From CAZSAA01 sp964604915 (GTDB lineage Bacteria; Patescibacteriota; Patescibacteriia; Patescibacteriales; UBA12465): a stretch of DNA of 26,629 nucleotides. Position 1 is the stretch's first letter. Every line of letters starts with the position of its first letter. This document shows positions 14,549-21,524 of the stretch, piece after piece. The notes beneath the pieces are model-generated. The model made no database searches. It was not told the origin of the DNA and was given only the letters and a program-made list of their open reading frames with translations. The DNA lies in NCBI GenBank assembly GCA_964604915.1, contig CAZSAA010000009.1:1-26629 (forward strand), read 5' to 3'. Both the position numbers and the translations under genes were made by a program.

Positions 14549-15340
14549 ATGAATAAAGGAACTTTCGCGGTAATTACCGGCGCCAGCCAAGGCTTGGGAC
14601 GCTGTTTCGCCCTAGAGATGGCTAAAGCTGGCTCAGGGGTTATCCTGGTATCCTTGCCGCAGGAGGGAGCGGATACATTAGCTACAGAAATCAGGGGATA
14701 TGGCGTAGAGGCGCACGTATATGAAACTGACCTCACGGTGAAGGCTAATATAGTAGCTTTGGCCGAGTGGATAAATGCGAGCTTCCAAGTCAATCTCCTG
14801 ATAAACAATGCTGGCATGGGTGGTAGCAAGGGCTTCTTGGCTAGTAATTTAGAGTATTTGGAAAGGATGATAAATCTCAATGTCGCCGCGCCAGTCATGC
14901 TTACCCGTCTCCTGCTTGAGAACCTTTCGCGCAATATGCCCGCTCATATTCTCAATGTCGCGAGCGTCGCTTCGTTTAGTCCGATAGGATATAAGACGAT
15001 ATACCCGGCTTCCAAGCGTTTCATCCAGCATTTTTCCTTGGGGCTCAATGAAGAGCTAAGGGGCAAGGGCGTCCGGGTGAGCGTCACTTTTCCCGGCCCG
15101 ATGAAGACCAATATTGATGTTACCAAGCGTATCGAGAGCCAAGGATATCTAGCTAATCTATATGCTATGTCAGCCGAGCGGGTGGCGCAGATAAGCCTTC
15201 GTCAGCTGCGTCGCGGCCGCAAGAGCATATATCCGGGTTGGTCCAGTCGCCTTACCTGGCTTTTTGCCAAGCTCGCGCCGGAATGGATATGTCTGCCTTG
15301 GCTGAGCAAGGTAGCGCGACGGGAAATAAATGTTAATTAA
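14549..15340 (+). CDS. Short-chain dehydrogenase/reductase
   Basis: This is a classical SDR NAD(P)-dependent oxidoreductase of 263 residues. The Rossmann motif TGASQGLG is at residues 10-17, NNAG at 86-89, catalytic S139, Y152 and K156 (YPASK). FPGPMKTN at the substrate loop resembles DltE/YqjQ-type enzymes. The substrate is not predictable. The C-terminal segment YPGWSSRLTWLFAKLAPEWI is hydrophobic and may touch the membrane, as in lipid or ketoacyl reductases. The gene overlaps the GNAT gene by 11 nt, so the two form an operon. The promoter is uncertain; TTGTTT-17-TATCCT about 60 nt upstream is a weak candidate. Confidence 0.9.
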   Translation: MNKGTFAVITGASQGLGRCFALEMAKAGSGVILVSLPQEGADTLATEIRGYGVEAHVYETDLTVKANIVALAEWINASFQVNLLINNAGMGGSKGFLASNLEYLERMINLNVAAPVMLTRLLLENLSRNMPAHILNVASVASFSPIGYKTIYPASKRFIQHFSLGLNEELRGKGVRVSVTFPGPMKTNIDVTKRIESQGYLANLYAMSAERVAQISLRQLRRGRKSIYPGWSSRLTWLFAKLAPEWICLPWLSKVARREINVN

Positions 15341-15890
15341 TTTGCGCGATATGCTGGAGATAAGGGGGCATCAGAAACGGGATATCCCGTACCGGGTCAA
15401 GTGGCTTAACAATCCGCTAGCTAATCGCTATATCGGCGATACTTTGGGAGTGAAGACGACTCTCAAGCAGCAGGAGGAATGGTTCGCTGATTACCGCAAG
15501 AACAGGAGCAAACGGTTCTTTACCATTACCTGGGATAAGGCACCTGTCGGCTTTATGGGGCTTTCCCGTATTTCTCCGATAAATCATAATGCGGATCTGT
15601 TCATAATCATCGGGGAGGATGACTTCCGAGGTAAGGGCCTTGGCCGGCAAGCGATGCTTTGGCTGATGCGCTATGCTTTTGATACCTTGCGGCTTCATAA
15701 GTTGAATTTGGGGGTCTTGGAAAAGAATGCGCATGCCCTGGCCTTGTATCAGGGCTTAGGTTTCCAGGAGGAGGGAAGGATGAGGGACGATGTGTTCCAT
15801 GCCGAGCAGTACTATGACGTGATAAGCATGGCGATGTTCGAAGATAAATATCATAAGATATACGGAAAAACCAGGAAAGAAGTAACCTAG
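15330..15890 (+). CDS. GNAT-family N-acetyltransferase, RimJ/RimL type
   Basis: This 186-residue acetyl-CoA-dependent acetyltransferase resembles the RimJ/RimL/SpeG group (Acetyltransf_3). The acetyl-CoA pyrophosphate loop RGKGLG is at residues 100-105 after the usual IIIGEDDF strand. LNLGVLEKNAHALALYQGLGFQEEGRMRDDVF is the conserved motif B region, with N-x-AxxLYxxxGF. The substrate may be a protein N-terminus, a nucleotide-sugar amine or a small amine. It starts inside the 3' end of the SDR gene, implying coupling; ATG 15351 is an alternative start. A Nudix-like remnant follows directly after its stop. Confidence 0.88.
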   Translation: MLINLRDMLEIRGHQKRDIPYRVKWLNNPLANRYIGDTLGVKTTLKQQEEWFADYRKNRSKRFFTITWDKAPVGFMGLSRISPINHNADLFIIIGEDDFRGKGLGRQAMLWLMRYAFDTLRLHKLNLGVLEKNAHALALYQGLGFQEEGRMRDDVFHAEQYYDVISMAMFEDKYHKIYGKTRKEVT

Positions 15891-15891
15891 A

Positions 15892-16038
15892 GTAGGTATA
15901 GGCGTGATGATTGCTAATCAGGAAGGCCAAATCTTGCTGGGCTTGCGCCACATGCTGTTTCCCTGGTGGCCAAGGAGATATGATAATCAGAATTACAACG
16001 AAAGCGTTAGAGAAGTAATAAAAAAAGAACCAATTTAG
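15892..16038 (+). pseudogene. Remnant of a Nudix hydrolase with the Nudix box deleted
   Basis: Read in frame from 15892, the translation begins VGIGVMIANQEGQILLGLRH, the standard first strand of a Nudix domain (xxVGVxIxNxxGxxLLGxR). After about 20 unrelated residues it ends ESVREVIKKE, which matches the REVxEE end of a Nudix box. The region between, normally containing the GxxxxP(G)G part, is shortened and has no match. The ORF from ATG 15907 is 43 codons. The TAG stop sits in the loop of the following terminator. I infer an internal deletion in a decayed gene; a small expressed peptide cannot be excluded. Confidence 0.55.
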
Positions 16039-16050
16039 TGGTTCTTATTT
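16025..16050. terminator. Bidirectional intrinsic terminator
   Basis: An 8-bp perfect stem AAGAACCA/TGGTTCTT has a 6-nt loop. On the minus strand it is followed by a run of U, so it ends the gene at 16045-16284 strongly. On the plus strand ATTTT follows, a weaker signal for the SDR-GNAT operon. Confidence 0.8.
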
Positions 16051-16284
16051 TGGTAGGGTCGCTTTCCTGGCGAAAGCGAAGGTGAAGGCTAGTAACAATA
16101 ACAACGCGACCTTCAGATAAAGGATAATCCAGATTACTCCCTTGAGTAAACGGATCAAGATTGCTTTGATCCAAGCGTGCCGGTCAAAGAATTCAATATT
16201 CCAAGGCCGCCTGTAATTGAATTTGACCCAAGTTGGCAGTTTAGGTTGCTTGGCCTTGGGAAGTTTGGCTTTGCCATAGGACAT
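16045..16284 (-). CDS. Small basic membrane protein, hypothetical
   Basis: This 79-residue protein has no recognised family. The first 40 residues are strongly basic and proline-containing (GKAKLPKAKQPKLPTWVKFNYRRPW). One hydrophobic segment covers about residues 43-71 (AILIRLLKGVIWIILYLKVALLLLLAFTFAF), giving one or two membrane passes. The positive N-terminus suggests it remains on the cytoplasmic side. Its ATG lies 3 nt from the assembly gap, so its promoter, and possibly a longer N-terminus, are not visible. The terminator just after the stop supports it as a real gene. Confidence 0.6.
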   Translation of the reverse strand: MSYGKAKLPKAKQPKLPTWVKFNYRRPWNIEFFDRHAWIKAILIRLLKGVIWIILYLKVALLLLLAFTFAFARKATLPK

Positions 16285-16287
16285 TAT

Positions 16288-16387
16288 NNNNNNNNNNNNN
16301 NNNNNNNNNNNNNNNNNNNNNNNNNNNNNNNNNNNNNNNNNNNNNNNNNNNNNNNNNNNNNNNNNNNNNNNNNNNNNNNNNNNNNNN
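16288..16387. other. Scaffold gap of 100 N
   Basis: A run of exactly 100 N is the conventional placeholder for a gap of unknown length. Gene order and distance across it are not proven by the sequence. Confidence 0.98.
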
Positions 16388-16419
16388 CCCGCACCTGGGC
16401 CACGTATAATATCGGTGAC

Positions 16420-16448
16420 TTGGGTAAAAGCCCTAAAAGTGCTATAAT
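16420..16448 (+). promoter_or_regulatory. Promoter of the 314-residue membrane protein gene
   Basis: TTGGGT (16420-16425), 17 nt, then TATAAT (16443-16448). Predicted +1 is near 16455. A leader hairpin TTTGGC/GCCAAA (16458-16480) starts about 3 nt later. Confidence 0.5.
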
Positions 16449-16505
16449 CCTAAGAGCTTTGGCGGCTTTACGCGGCCAAAATAATTCATTTAACTTTCTA
16501 ACTAT

Positions 16506-17450
16506 ATGACCGAAAATAACCACGATCGGCAGAGAAAGCTTCTGATGGCCGCGGTCATCCTCCTGCTACTTTCCGGCGCCCTATATCTCTTGTCCCGATA
16601 TGTCCAAAGGAATGATGCGGACGAGTCCTTAGTGGGCCAGGATAATGCCTTGGAGCAGATTCAGCCAGAAGATGACCAGGAAAGGGAAGTCGAAGCAGTA
16701 GTAGCTGATTTCGGCCACCGTCTCAAGGACGTGTCTTTGCTTTCCCCTACAGCACCCCAAGATATCGAGAGCAATTACCAGGATCTGGTCGCGACCACCT
16801 TGATCTCCCAATGGAAAGCTAATCCGAGCCAAGCACCCGGACGGCTTACCTCAAGCCCATGGCCGGACGAGATAATCATAGAGGAAATAATCGCTAAGCT
16901 TGATGGCACCTATGAAGTGACCGGCCGCTTAGTTTCCGCGACCAGCGATGGCGTTAGTGGTGAACAGGCGATAGGTATTACCGTTTCTCCAGAAGGGGAT
17001 AGTTGGCTGATTTCCCAGGTAACCATCGAAGAACAAGAAGACGAAAATGATAAGGTAGTCTATAGTGATAGCCAGTATGGTTTTGCCTTCGCCTTGCCTG
17101 AGAGCTGGACCGGATATTCCGTCATCACTGCGGAGTGGCAAGGGCAATCTATCGAAGGGGAAGCAGACGAATATGAAGAAGGTCCGATAATCACCCTCCG
17201 CCACCCTGATTGGAAGAGCGATAGTCTACGCCAGGATATTCCGATCATGGTCTTTACCACCAAGCAGTGGAACGATATCAATGCCGACAAATTCCATATC
17301 GGAGCGGCGCCTATCAATCCGCGCGAACTGGGACGCAACACATCCTATGTCTTTGCCCTGCCGGCTCGCTATAATTTCGCTTTCCCGGAAGGCTATCAGG
17401 AAGTGGAGCAGATTATCGAGGGTAATCCTCTCACGCCGATCGAGAATTGA
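16506..17450 (+). CDS. Membrane-anchored two-domain envelope protein, unknown function
   Basis: Residues 11-31 form an N-terminal membrane anchor (KLLMAAVILLLLSGALYLLS), so the rest should face outward. A first domain (about 55-180) contains FGHRLKDVSLLSP, LTSSPWPDEIIIEEI and a strand-rich end, looking like an NTF2-like fold. A second domain (about 185-310) starts YSDSQYGFAFALPESW and ends ARYNFAFPEGYQEVEQI, a pattern I associate with PsbP/DUF4309-like exported domains in CPR and Firmicutes. No catalytic motif is visible. It has a promoter of its own and ends in a strong nested terminator. The assignment as an exported protein is solid; the function is unknown. Confidence 0.75.
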   Translation: MTENNHDRQRKLLMAAVILLLLSGALYLLSRYVQRNDADESLVGQDNALEQIQPEDDQEREVEAVVADFGHRLKDVSLLSPTAPQDIESNYQDLVATTLISQWKANPSQAPGRLTSSPWPDEIIIEEIIAKLDGTYEVTGRLVSATSDGVSGEQAIGITVSPEGDSWLISQVTIEEQEDENDKVVYSDSQYGFAFALPESWTGYSVITAEWQGQSIEGEADEYEEGPIITLRHPDWKSDSLRQDIPIMVFTTKQWNDINADKFHIGAAPINPRELGRNTSYVFALPARYNFAFPEGYQEVEQIIEGNPLTPIEN

Positions 17451-17481
17451 GGCTAATAAAGGTTGGACAGTTGCCTGAATC

Positions 17482-17531
17482 AAGGCCTTTATCCCTATAC
17501 AGTATAGCGAGATAAGGGCCTTCTTTTTTTT
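17482..17531 (+). terminator. Strong nested intrinsic terminator
   Basis: A 12-bp stem with one G-U pair (AAGGCCTTTATC with GATAAGGGCCTT) encloses an inner 5-bp stem CTATA/TATAG and is followed by C and eight T. Confidence 0.9.
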
Positions 17532-17585
17532 GTTCCGTTTTTTCTCGGACATCGGCGAGACGTTCCTTTTTGCCACCCTTTTTGC

Positions 17586-17591
17586 TATAAT
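17586..17591 (+). promoter_or_regulatory. TATAAT -10 of the 211-residue protein gene
   Basis: This perfect -10 predicts +1 near 17598, 21 nt before the ATG at 17619. No recognisable -35 was found in the T-rich sequence upstream. Confidence 0.4.
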
Positions 17592-17618
17592 GATAAGGTA
17601 TCAATAAATATCAAACAT

Positions 17619-18254
17619 ATGCTTTCCGACCCTAACAACCCTAAACAGCGCGCCGCTACCTTGGTAATAGTTTTGGTAGTCTTAGCGCTTGGCCTCGGCC
17701 TCATCGCTTGGCTAAAATCCCCGCAAGGAGATAATAATATCCCGCAACCTGATGAAGGCGAAGGAGTTTTCTGTACTATGGAAGCCAAAATTTGTCCCGA
17801 CGGCTCCGCAGTCGGTCGCCAGGCGCCTGATTGTCAGTTTGCTCCTTGCCCAGGCGAAGAAGATGATGATAATACACCGAGCATCACTATCCCATCCTTT
17901 TCCGCTTCATATATCGAGGCGCAGCAATGGCCGCCAGCTATCTCTTCCAATCCAGGACAGCTTAGTTGCGAAGAAACGCCAGCCGAGGTCAGCCAGATGA
18001 TACGCCGCGTTTCCAAGCGAACGATAAATGGAAGGGAATATTGCATCACGGTCAATAGCGAGGGGGCAGCTGGATCCGTCTATTCTGATTATACGTATTC
18101 CTTTCAAGATGGTGAGAATATAACTAATCTCCAGTTTATCCTACGTTTTCCTGAGTGTACGAATTATAGCGATACTCAGCGCGCGCAATGCCAGCAGGAG
18201 CGTGAGGAATTCGATTTAAATACTTTGGTCGATAGCGTCGCACGTAGCCTATAG
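17619..18254 (+). CDS. Membrane-anchored protein with a small Cys-rich domain
   Basis: This is a 211-residue exported protein. A membrane anchor covers about residues 13-32. A Cys-rich motif follows, CxxxxxxCPDGxxVGRxxPDCxFAPCP (C52, C59, C72, C77), which probably forms two disulphides. The same short motif occurs in other bacterial lipoproteins and exported proteins that I recall, but I know of no function. The second part (about 90-205) has further cysteines and reads as a beta-rich domain with ISSNPGQLSCEETP and YTYSFQDGENITNLQFILRFPECTNY. The presence of likely disulphides implies an oxidising location outside the membrane. The next gene starts 4 nt after its stop, so they form an operon. 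Confidence 0.75.
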   Translation: MLSDPNNPKQRAATLVIVLVVLALGLGLIAWLKSPQGDNNIPQPDEGEGVFCTMEAKICPDGSAVGRQAPDCQFAPCPGEEDDDNTPSITIPSFSASYIEAQQWPPAISSNPGQLSCEETPAEVSQMIRRVSKRTINGREYCITVNSEGAAGSVYSDYTYSFQDGENITNLQFILRFPECTNYSDTQRAQCQQEREEFDLNTLVDSVARSL

Positions 18255-18258
18255 CAGT

Positions 18259-18777
18259 ATGGGGAAGATAATCAAGGTAGATGACCGGATGCAACGCGGA
18301 TACCGATATGAACTATCGGCTCCGATAGGTAAAGGTTTCCGCTTGGATTTTTCTCCTGAGCTCACTCCTAAGCAGATGCTCGAATTAGGTGTCTTTGGCG
18401 GACGCTATTTGCGCGATTGTAGGAAGGAATTTCCGGCGACTTGGTTTGCCAAAGCTAAGTTCCATCCAGCCGGAGTACCGGGCCATAGTCCGGAATTGAA
18501 TTTTTTCCGGGTCGATGCTTCGCAGCCGATATCGGTCTGGCAAGGCAAAGGATGGATAAACGGAGAACATGATCCGCGTGGCTGGTTCCAATGGTATTGC
18601 CGGTATTATATGGGGCGGAGATTGCCGGAAGAGGATGACCGCCAGATCCGCCGCTGGAAAGCGATTAGGCGCCATATCGGCCAGATCAAGAAGAATTGCC
18701 GTCCTCGCGCTCTCGCTTGCCGACCAGCGCAGCGCCAAGCCCTCCTGCATTGGGCATATGATTCGCGTAAGATATGA
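18259..18777 (+). CDS. Conserved protein family of unknown function (DPRGWFQWYCRYY motif)
   Basis: This is a soluble basic protein of 172 residues. The conserved blocks are LTPKQMLELGVFGGRYLRDCRKEFP, PISVWQGKGWI, DPRGWFQWYCRYYMGRR, DRQIRRWKAIRRHIGQI and CRPAQRQALLHWAYD. From memory, the same blocks appear in proteins of cyanobacteria, other bacteria and some eukaryotes, always without a known function. The dense invariant Trp, Arg and Asp/Glu positions suggest an enzyme or nucleic-acid-binding protein. It starts 4 nt after the preceding membrane-protein gene, although their roles look unrelated. No terminator is obvious after it; the 170 nt before the next gene hold only weak hairpins. Confidence 0.75.
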   Translation: MGKIIKVDDRMQRGYRYELSAPIGKGFRLDFSPELTPKQMLELGVFGGRYLRDCRKEFPATWFAKAKFHPAGVPGHSPELNFFRVDASQPISVWQGKGWINGEHDPRGWFQWYCRYYMGRRLPEEDDRQIRRWKAIRRHIGQIKKNCRPRALACRPAQRQALLHWAYDSRKI

Positions 18778-18946
18778 TACATAGAAGTAAGTTTTGCGTG
18801 GGCTTTTTGCCTACTTTGTCCTATTCGTGCTAATATATAGCTATATGGGAGAAGTTTTTTTCTTATTCCTCGCTATCACAGACGTTACTTCCTTCCTGTT
18901 TTCCCGTTATCATTAACTAAGCAAGATAATAATAATTTTAAACGCT

Positions 18947-19684
18947 ATGAAAAAAAGCTACATCTTCCTAGCTACCCTAGGAATCCTAGCCGTGGCGGCG
19001 GTAGTCATCTACGCCCTCTACTCCGTTTCGGATCGCAATAATGATGAACGTTTCTCGATCAGCGGATCGGGCACCGTATATGCCAAGGCGGATATCGCCA
19101 ATCTCACTGTCGGTTTCAAGACCGGCGTGAAGGCAACCGCCGCTGACGCGACCAAGGAGAATTCAGAAAAGATGAATGACATAATCGCGGTCATCAAAGG
19201 CTTGGGCATTGAAGAAAAGGATATCAAGACCACTGGCTATTCCTTGAGCCCGGTGTATAACTGGACCGAGCGTGATGGACAGAAACTGGTCGGCTATGAA
19301 GTCTCCCAGAATGCTCAGATCAAGATTCGCGACCTGGAGAAGATTGGTGACGTGATCGCCGATACCACCGAGAAGGGAGCGAATCAGATCGGCAGTATTG
19401 ATTTCACGATTGACGACGAGTATGAGCTCAAGAATCAGGCTAGAGAACTCGCTATCGAAAAAGCTAAGGAAAAGGCAGCGATGATCGCTTCTCAGACTGG
19501 CATGGAACTGGGCGAGATTAAGGGCTTCTACGAGAGTGCCGAATATCCTGTTGCCTATAGCTCCTATAGCAATGCTAAGGTGCAGGCGGCTGGCATGGCG
19601 GAAGATTCTATCGCCGCTCCTTCGATTGAAGCGGGCCAGAACGAAATCAAGGTGGAAGTAACCTTGAGCTACGAAGTGAAATAA
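18947..19684 (+). CDS. SIMPL-domain (DUF541) protein
   Basis: This exported or membrane-anchored protein of 245 residues carries a hydrophobic N-terminal segment at residues 5-26. The SIMPL domain begins FSISGSGTVYAKADIANLTVGF and includes IKTTGYSLSPVYNW, GYEVSQNAQIKIRDLEKIGDVIADTTEKGANQIGSIDFTID, ARELAIEKAKEKAAMIASQTG and EVTLSYEVK at the end. Family members are periplasmic oligomers linked with oxidative or envelope stress in some bacteria, with no enzymatic role shown. It is monocistronic. No clear promoter was found. A strong terminator follows. Confidence 0.92.
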   Translation: MKKSYIFLATLGILAVAAVVIYALYSVSDRNNDERFSISGSGTVYAKADIANLTVGFKTGVKATAADATKENSEKMNDIIAVIKGLGIEEKDIKTTGYSLSPVYNWTERDGQKLVGYEVSQNAQIKIRDLEKIGDVIADTTEKGANQIGSIDFTIDDEYELKNQARELAIEKAKEKAAMIASQTGMELGEIKGFYESAEYPVAYSSYSNAKVQAAGMAEDSIAAPSIEAGQNEIKVEVTLSYEVK

Positions 19685-19705
19685 CCATAGCTAAAAGTTT
19701 ATAAT

Positions 19706-19738
19706 AAAAAGGACGCTAATTGGCGTTCTTTTTATTTT
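19706..19738 (+). terminator. Intrinsic terminator after the SIMPL gene
   Basis: A 12-bp A/T-extended stem (AAAAAGGACGCT with GGCGTTCTTTTT, two G-U pairs) has an AATT loop. T-rich sequence follows. Confidence 0.85.
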
Positions 19739-19759
19739 AATACATGATTTTGTATTAAC

Positions 19760-19788
19760 TTGCAATATTTATCTTAACATGCTACTAT
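19760..19788 (+). promoter_or_regulatory. Promoter of the ATPase-TOPRIM pair
   Basis: TTGCAA (19760-19765), 17 nt, then TACTAT (19783-19788). Predicted +1 is near 19795, 17 nt before the ATG at 19812. Confidence 0.45.
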
Positions 19789-19811
19789 ATCAAGCATAAT
19801 GATTTAATTAT

Positions 19812-20987
19812 ATGATAAGAAAAGTGAGGTTTAGCAATTTCTACTCTTTTTATAAAGAGCAAGAAATAAATTTTTTAGCTAAGAAAAAGAAAAGATTCTC
19901 TTATTTTAATTCTGATTCCGGCGATCAGATAACTAAGGTGGCTGCTTTCGTAGGCGGTAATGCTTCTGGCAAGACTAATGCCATGAGATTCTTCAGCTTC
20001 TTGTCGTATTTTATTTGTCGTAATGCTGATGAAAATGACGCCTTACCAGATATCGCCTATAAGACGTTCTTCTTTAACGGAGAAAAATCGGTTTTCCATA
20101 TAGAGTTTGAAAAGAGCAGTTTCATATTTTTTTATAGCGTGGAGATAAAGAAGGGGGCGATAGCCAGTGAGCGCCTATCAGCCAAAAAGATAGAAAAATA
20201 TTCCCGGGAAGAGGTCGTATTTTCTCGTAAGAAAGGTGATATCCATTTAAATGGCAGTCATTTCAAGAATATAGATATCAGCTCCTTGCCGGTAGTCAGA
20301 GATGATGTCTCCTTTGTTGCTTTTATTAGAAAAATGCCCTTTAGCGTCGATATGATCGACATCGTTTACGATTTTTTCGCAGGCTTCAAAAGCAATATCA
20401 ATGAGAAAGGAGATATAAATAATATGTTCCATAAACTTAGCAGTCTTAATACCTATATGCAGGATAAGGGCCTGAAGAAAGAGATGGAATATTTTATCCG
20501 TAATTTCGATATCGGCTTGCAGGGATTCGAAATTAGCCAGTCCGCTAATAATGAAAAGGAGCCCATATCTGTCCGCGGTATTCATGACACATCCTCTTCG
20601 CATAAGGAAATAGACTTGGCTTATGAGTCGCGAGGTACCCAATCTTTATTCTTCGCTTTAGCAAAGATTTTATCCGCGCTTAAGAATAATGATGTTATCA
20701 TTGTAGACGAAATAGAAGCGGGTTTCCATCCGGAAGCCTTGAATAAATTGATAAGCTATTTTATCGATGAGAACAAAGAGGGGAGAGCACAGCTGATATT
20801 TTCCTCCCATTCCTTGGAATTCATGAATAAACTCGACATGCATCAAATATTCTTGTCGGAAAAAGATAAGCAAGGTGAAAGCTCTATAACGAGGCTTAAT
20901 GAAGTGGACGGGGTAAGGACGGATGAAAATTTCCTAGCTAGGTATATGGCTGGTGCTTATGGCGGATTCCCGAGAATAAGGGTTTAG
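19812..20987 (+). CDS. AAA/ABC-type ATPase of the AbiLi/RloA/AAA_15 kind
   Basis: This SMC/ABC-like ATPase of 391 residues is typical of overcoming-lysogeny-like and abortive-infection systems. Walker A is GGNASGKT (residues 48-55), after the family start IRKVRFSNFYSF. A signature-like SRGTQSLFFALAKIL lies near 272. Walker B is VIIVDEIEAGFHP (D299, E300). The switch histidine is H333 in IFSSHSLEF. The central 60-270 region is variable and probably the sensor or dimer arm. The following gene, 1 nt after the stop, encodes a small TOPRIM-like protein, which fits an ATPase sensor and nuclease effector pair. The gene is more A+T-rich than its neighbours, suggesting acquisition. A role in phage defence is inferred from architecture, not shown. 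Confidence 0.85.
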   Translation: MIRKVRFSNFYSFYKEQEINFLAKKKKRFSYFNSDSGDQITKVAAFVGGNASGKTNAMRFFSFLSYFICRNADENDALPDIAYKTFFFNGEKSVFHIEFEKSSFIFFYSVEIKKGAIASERLSAKKIEKYSREEVVFSRKKGDIHLNGSHFKNIDISSLPVVRDDVSFVAFIRKMPFSVDMIDIVYDFFAGFKSNINEKGDINNMFHKLSSLNTYMQDKGLKKEMEYFIRNFDIGLQGFEISQSANNEKEPISVRGIHDTSSSHKEIDLAYESRGTQSLFFALAKILSALKNNDVIIVDEIEAGFHPEALNKLISYFIDENKEGRAQLIFSSHSLEFMNKLDMHQIFLSEKDKQGESSITRLNEVDGVRTDENFLARYMAGAYGGFPRIRV

Positions 20988-20988
20988 T

Positions 20989-21465
20989 ATGAAATATACA
21001 TGCTTGGTATTTGCGGAGGGTGGTCAAGATAAGAAATTTCTGATTTCCTTATTAGGGCTGCGTAAATTCCAGGATCATACTAAAAGTTGGGAGTTTAACT
21101 ATGATAGCGCTTCGGGCTGTTCGCCTAGGGTAATTTTAGGCCAATGCCGTGGCGCTTTGGCTGGCCGGTCGTACGACCTCGTCCTTTGTTTTATCGACCT
21201 TGACAAGCTAAAGGACGATTTTCCTAGTTCATGGCCGAAGAAAAAAGAAATATTGGAGCAAGAGTTTTCCGCCTTCAAGATAATTTGGATGATAGACAAG
21301 GCTGAAGATGAATATCGGAGAGTCCTTGGCGCTATGCATTGCAGCAAGTCTCGTGTGAATAGCTTGGCACGTCAACGAATCAAGGAATTTATCAATTCTG
21401 ATTTCTGGAAAAGGATACTTGAGCCAATACGAGATAGAGAAAAGGAGTTGGATGATCGTAATTAG
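20989..21465 (+). CDS. Small TOPRIM-like protein, RloB/DUF4276/DUF4435-like
   Basis: This 158-residue protein is the likely effector partner of the ATPase upstream. The TOPRIM-type acidic residues can be placed: E10 in CLVFAEGGQDKKFL, and D70 and D72 in VLCFIDLDKLKDD. A strand-helix element FKIIWMIDKAEDEYRRVLG follows. TOPRIM domains in similar pairs act as metal-dependent nucleases. The protein is short relative to PARIS AriB and about the size of DUF4276 or a short RloB. The TAGTATG junction (one nt between stop and start) implies translational coupling. The family placement is uncertain because similarity is limited to the acidic motifs. Confidence 0.65.
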   Translation: MKYTCLVFAEGGQDKKFLISLLGLRKFQDHTKSWEFNYDSASGCSPRVILGQCRGALAGRSYDLVLCFIDLDKLKDDFPSSWPKKKEILEQEFSAFKIIWMIDKAEDEYRRVLGAMHCSKSRVNSLARQRIKEFINSDFWKRILEPIRDREKELDDRN

Positions 21466-21489
21466 GAATCTTAGTTATTAGCCCGCATT

Positions 21490-21518
21490 TTGCAATTTAG
21501 GCACTGATGCTCCATAAT
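21490..21518 (+). promoter_or_regulatory. Promoter giving a probably leaderless helicase mRNA
   Basis: TTGCAA (21490-21495), 17 nt, then CATAAT (21513-21518). Seven nt after the -10 is the A of ATG 21525. The transcript would therefore begin at the start codon. Confidence 0.5.
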
Positions 21519-21524
21519 ATCTAT

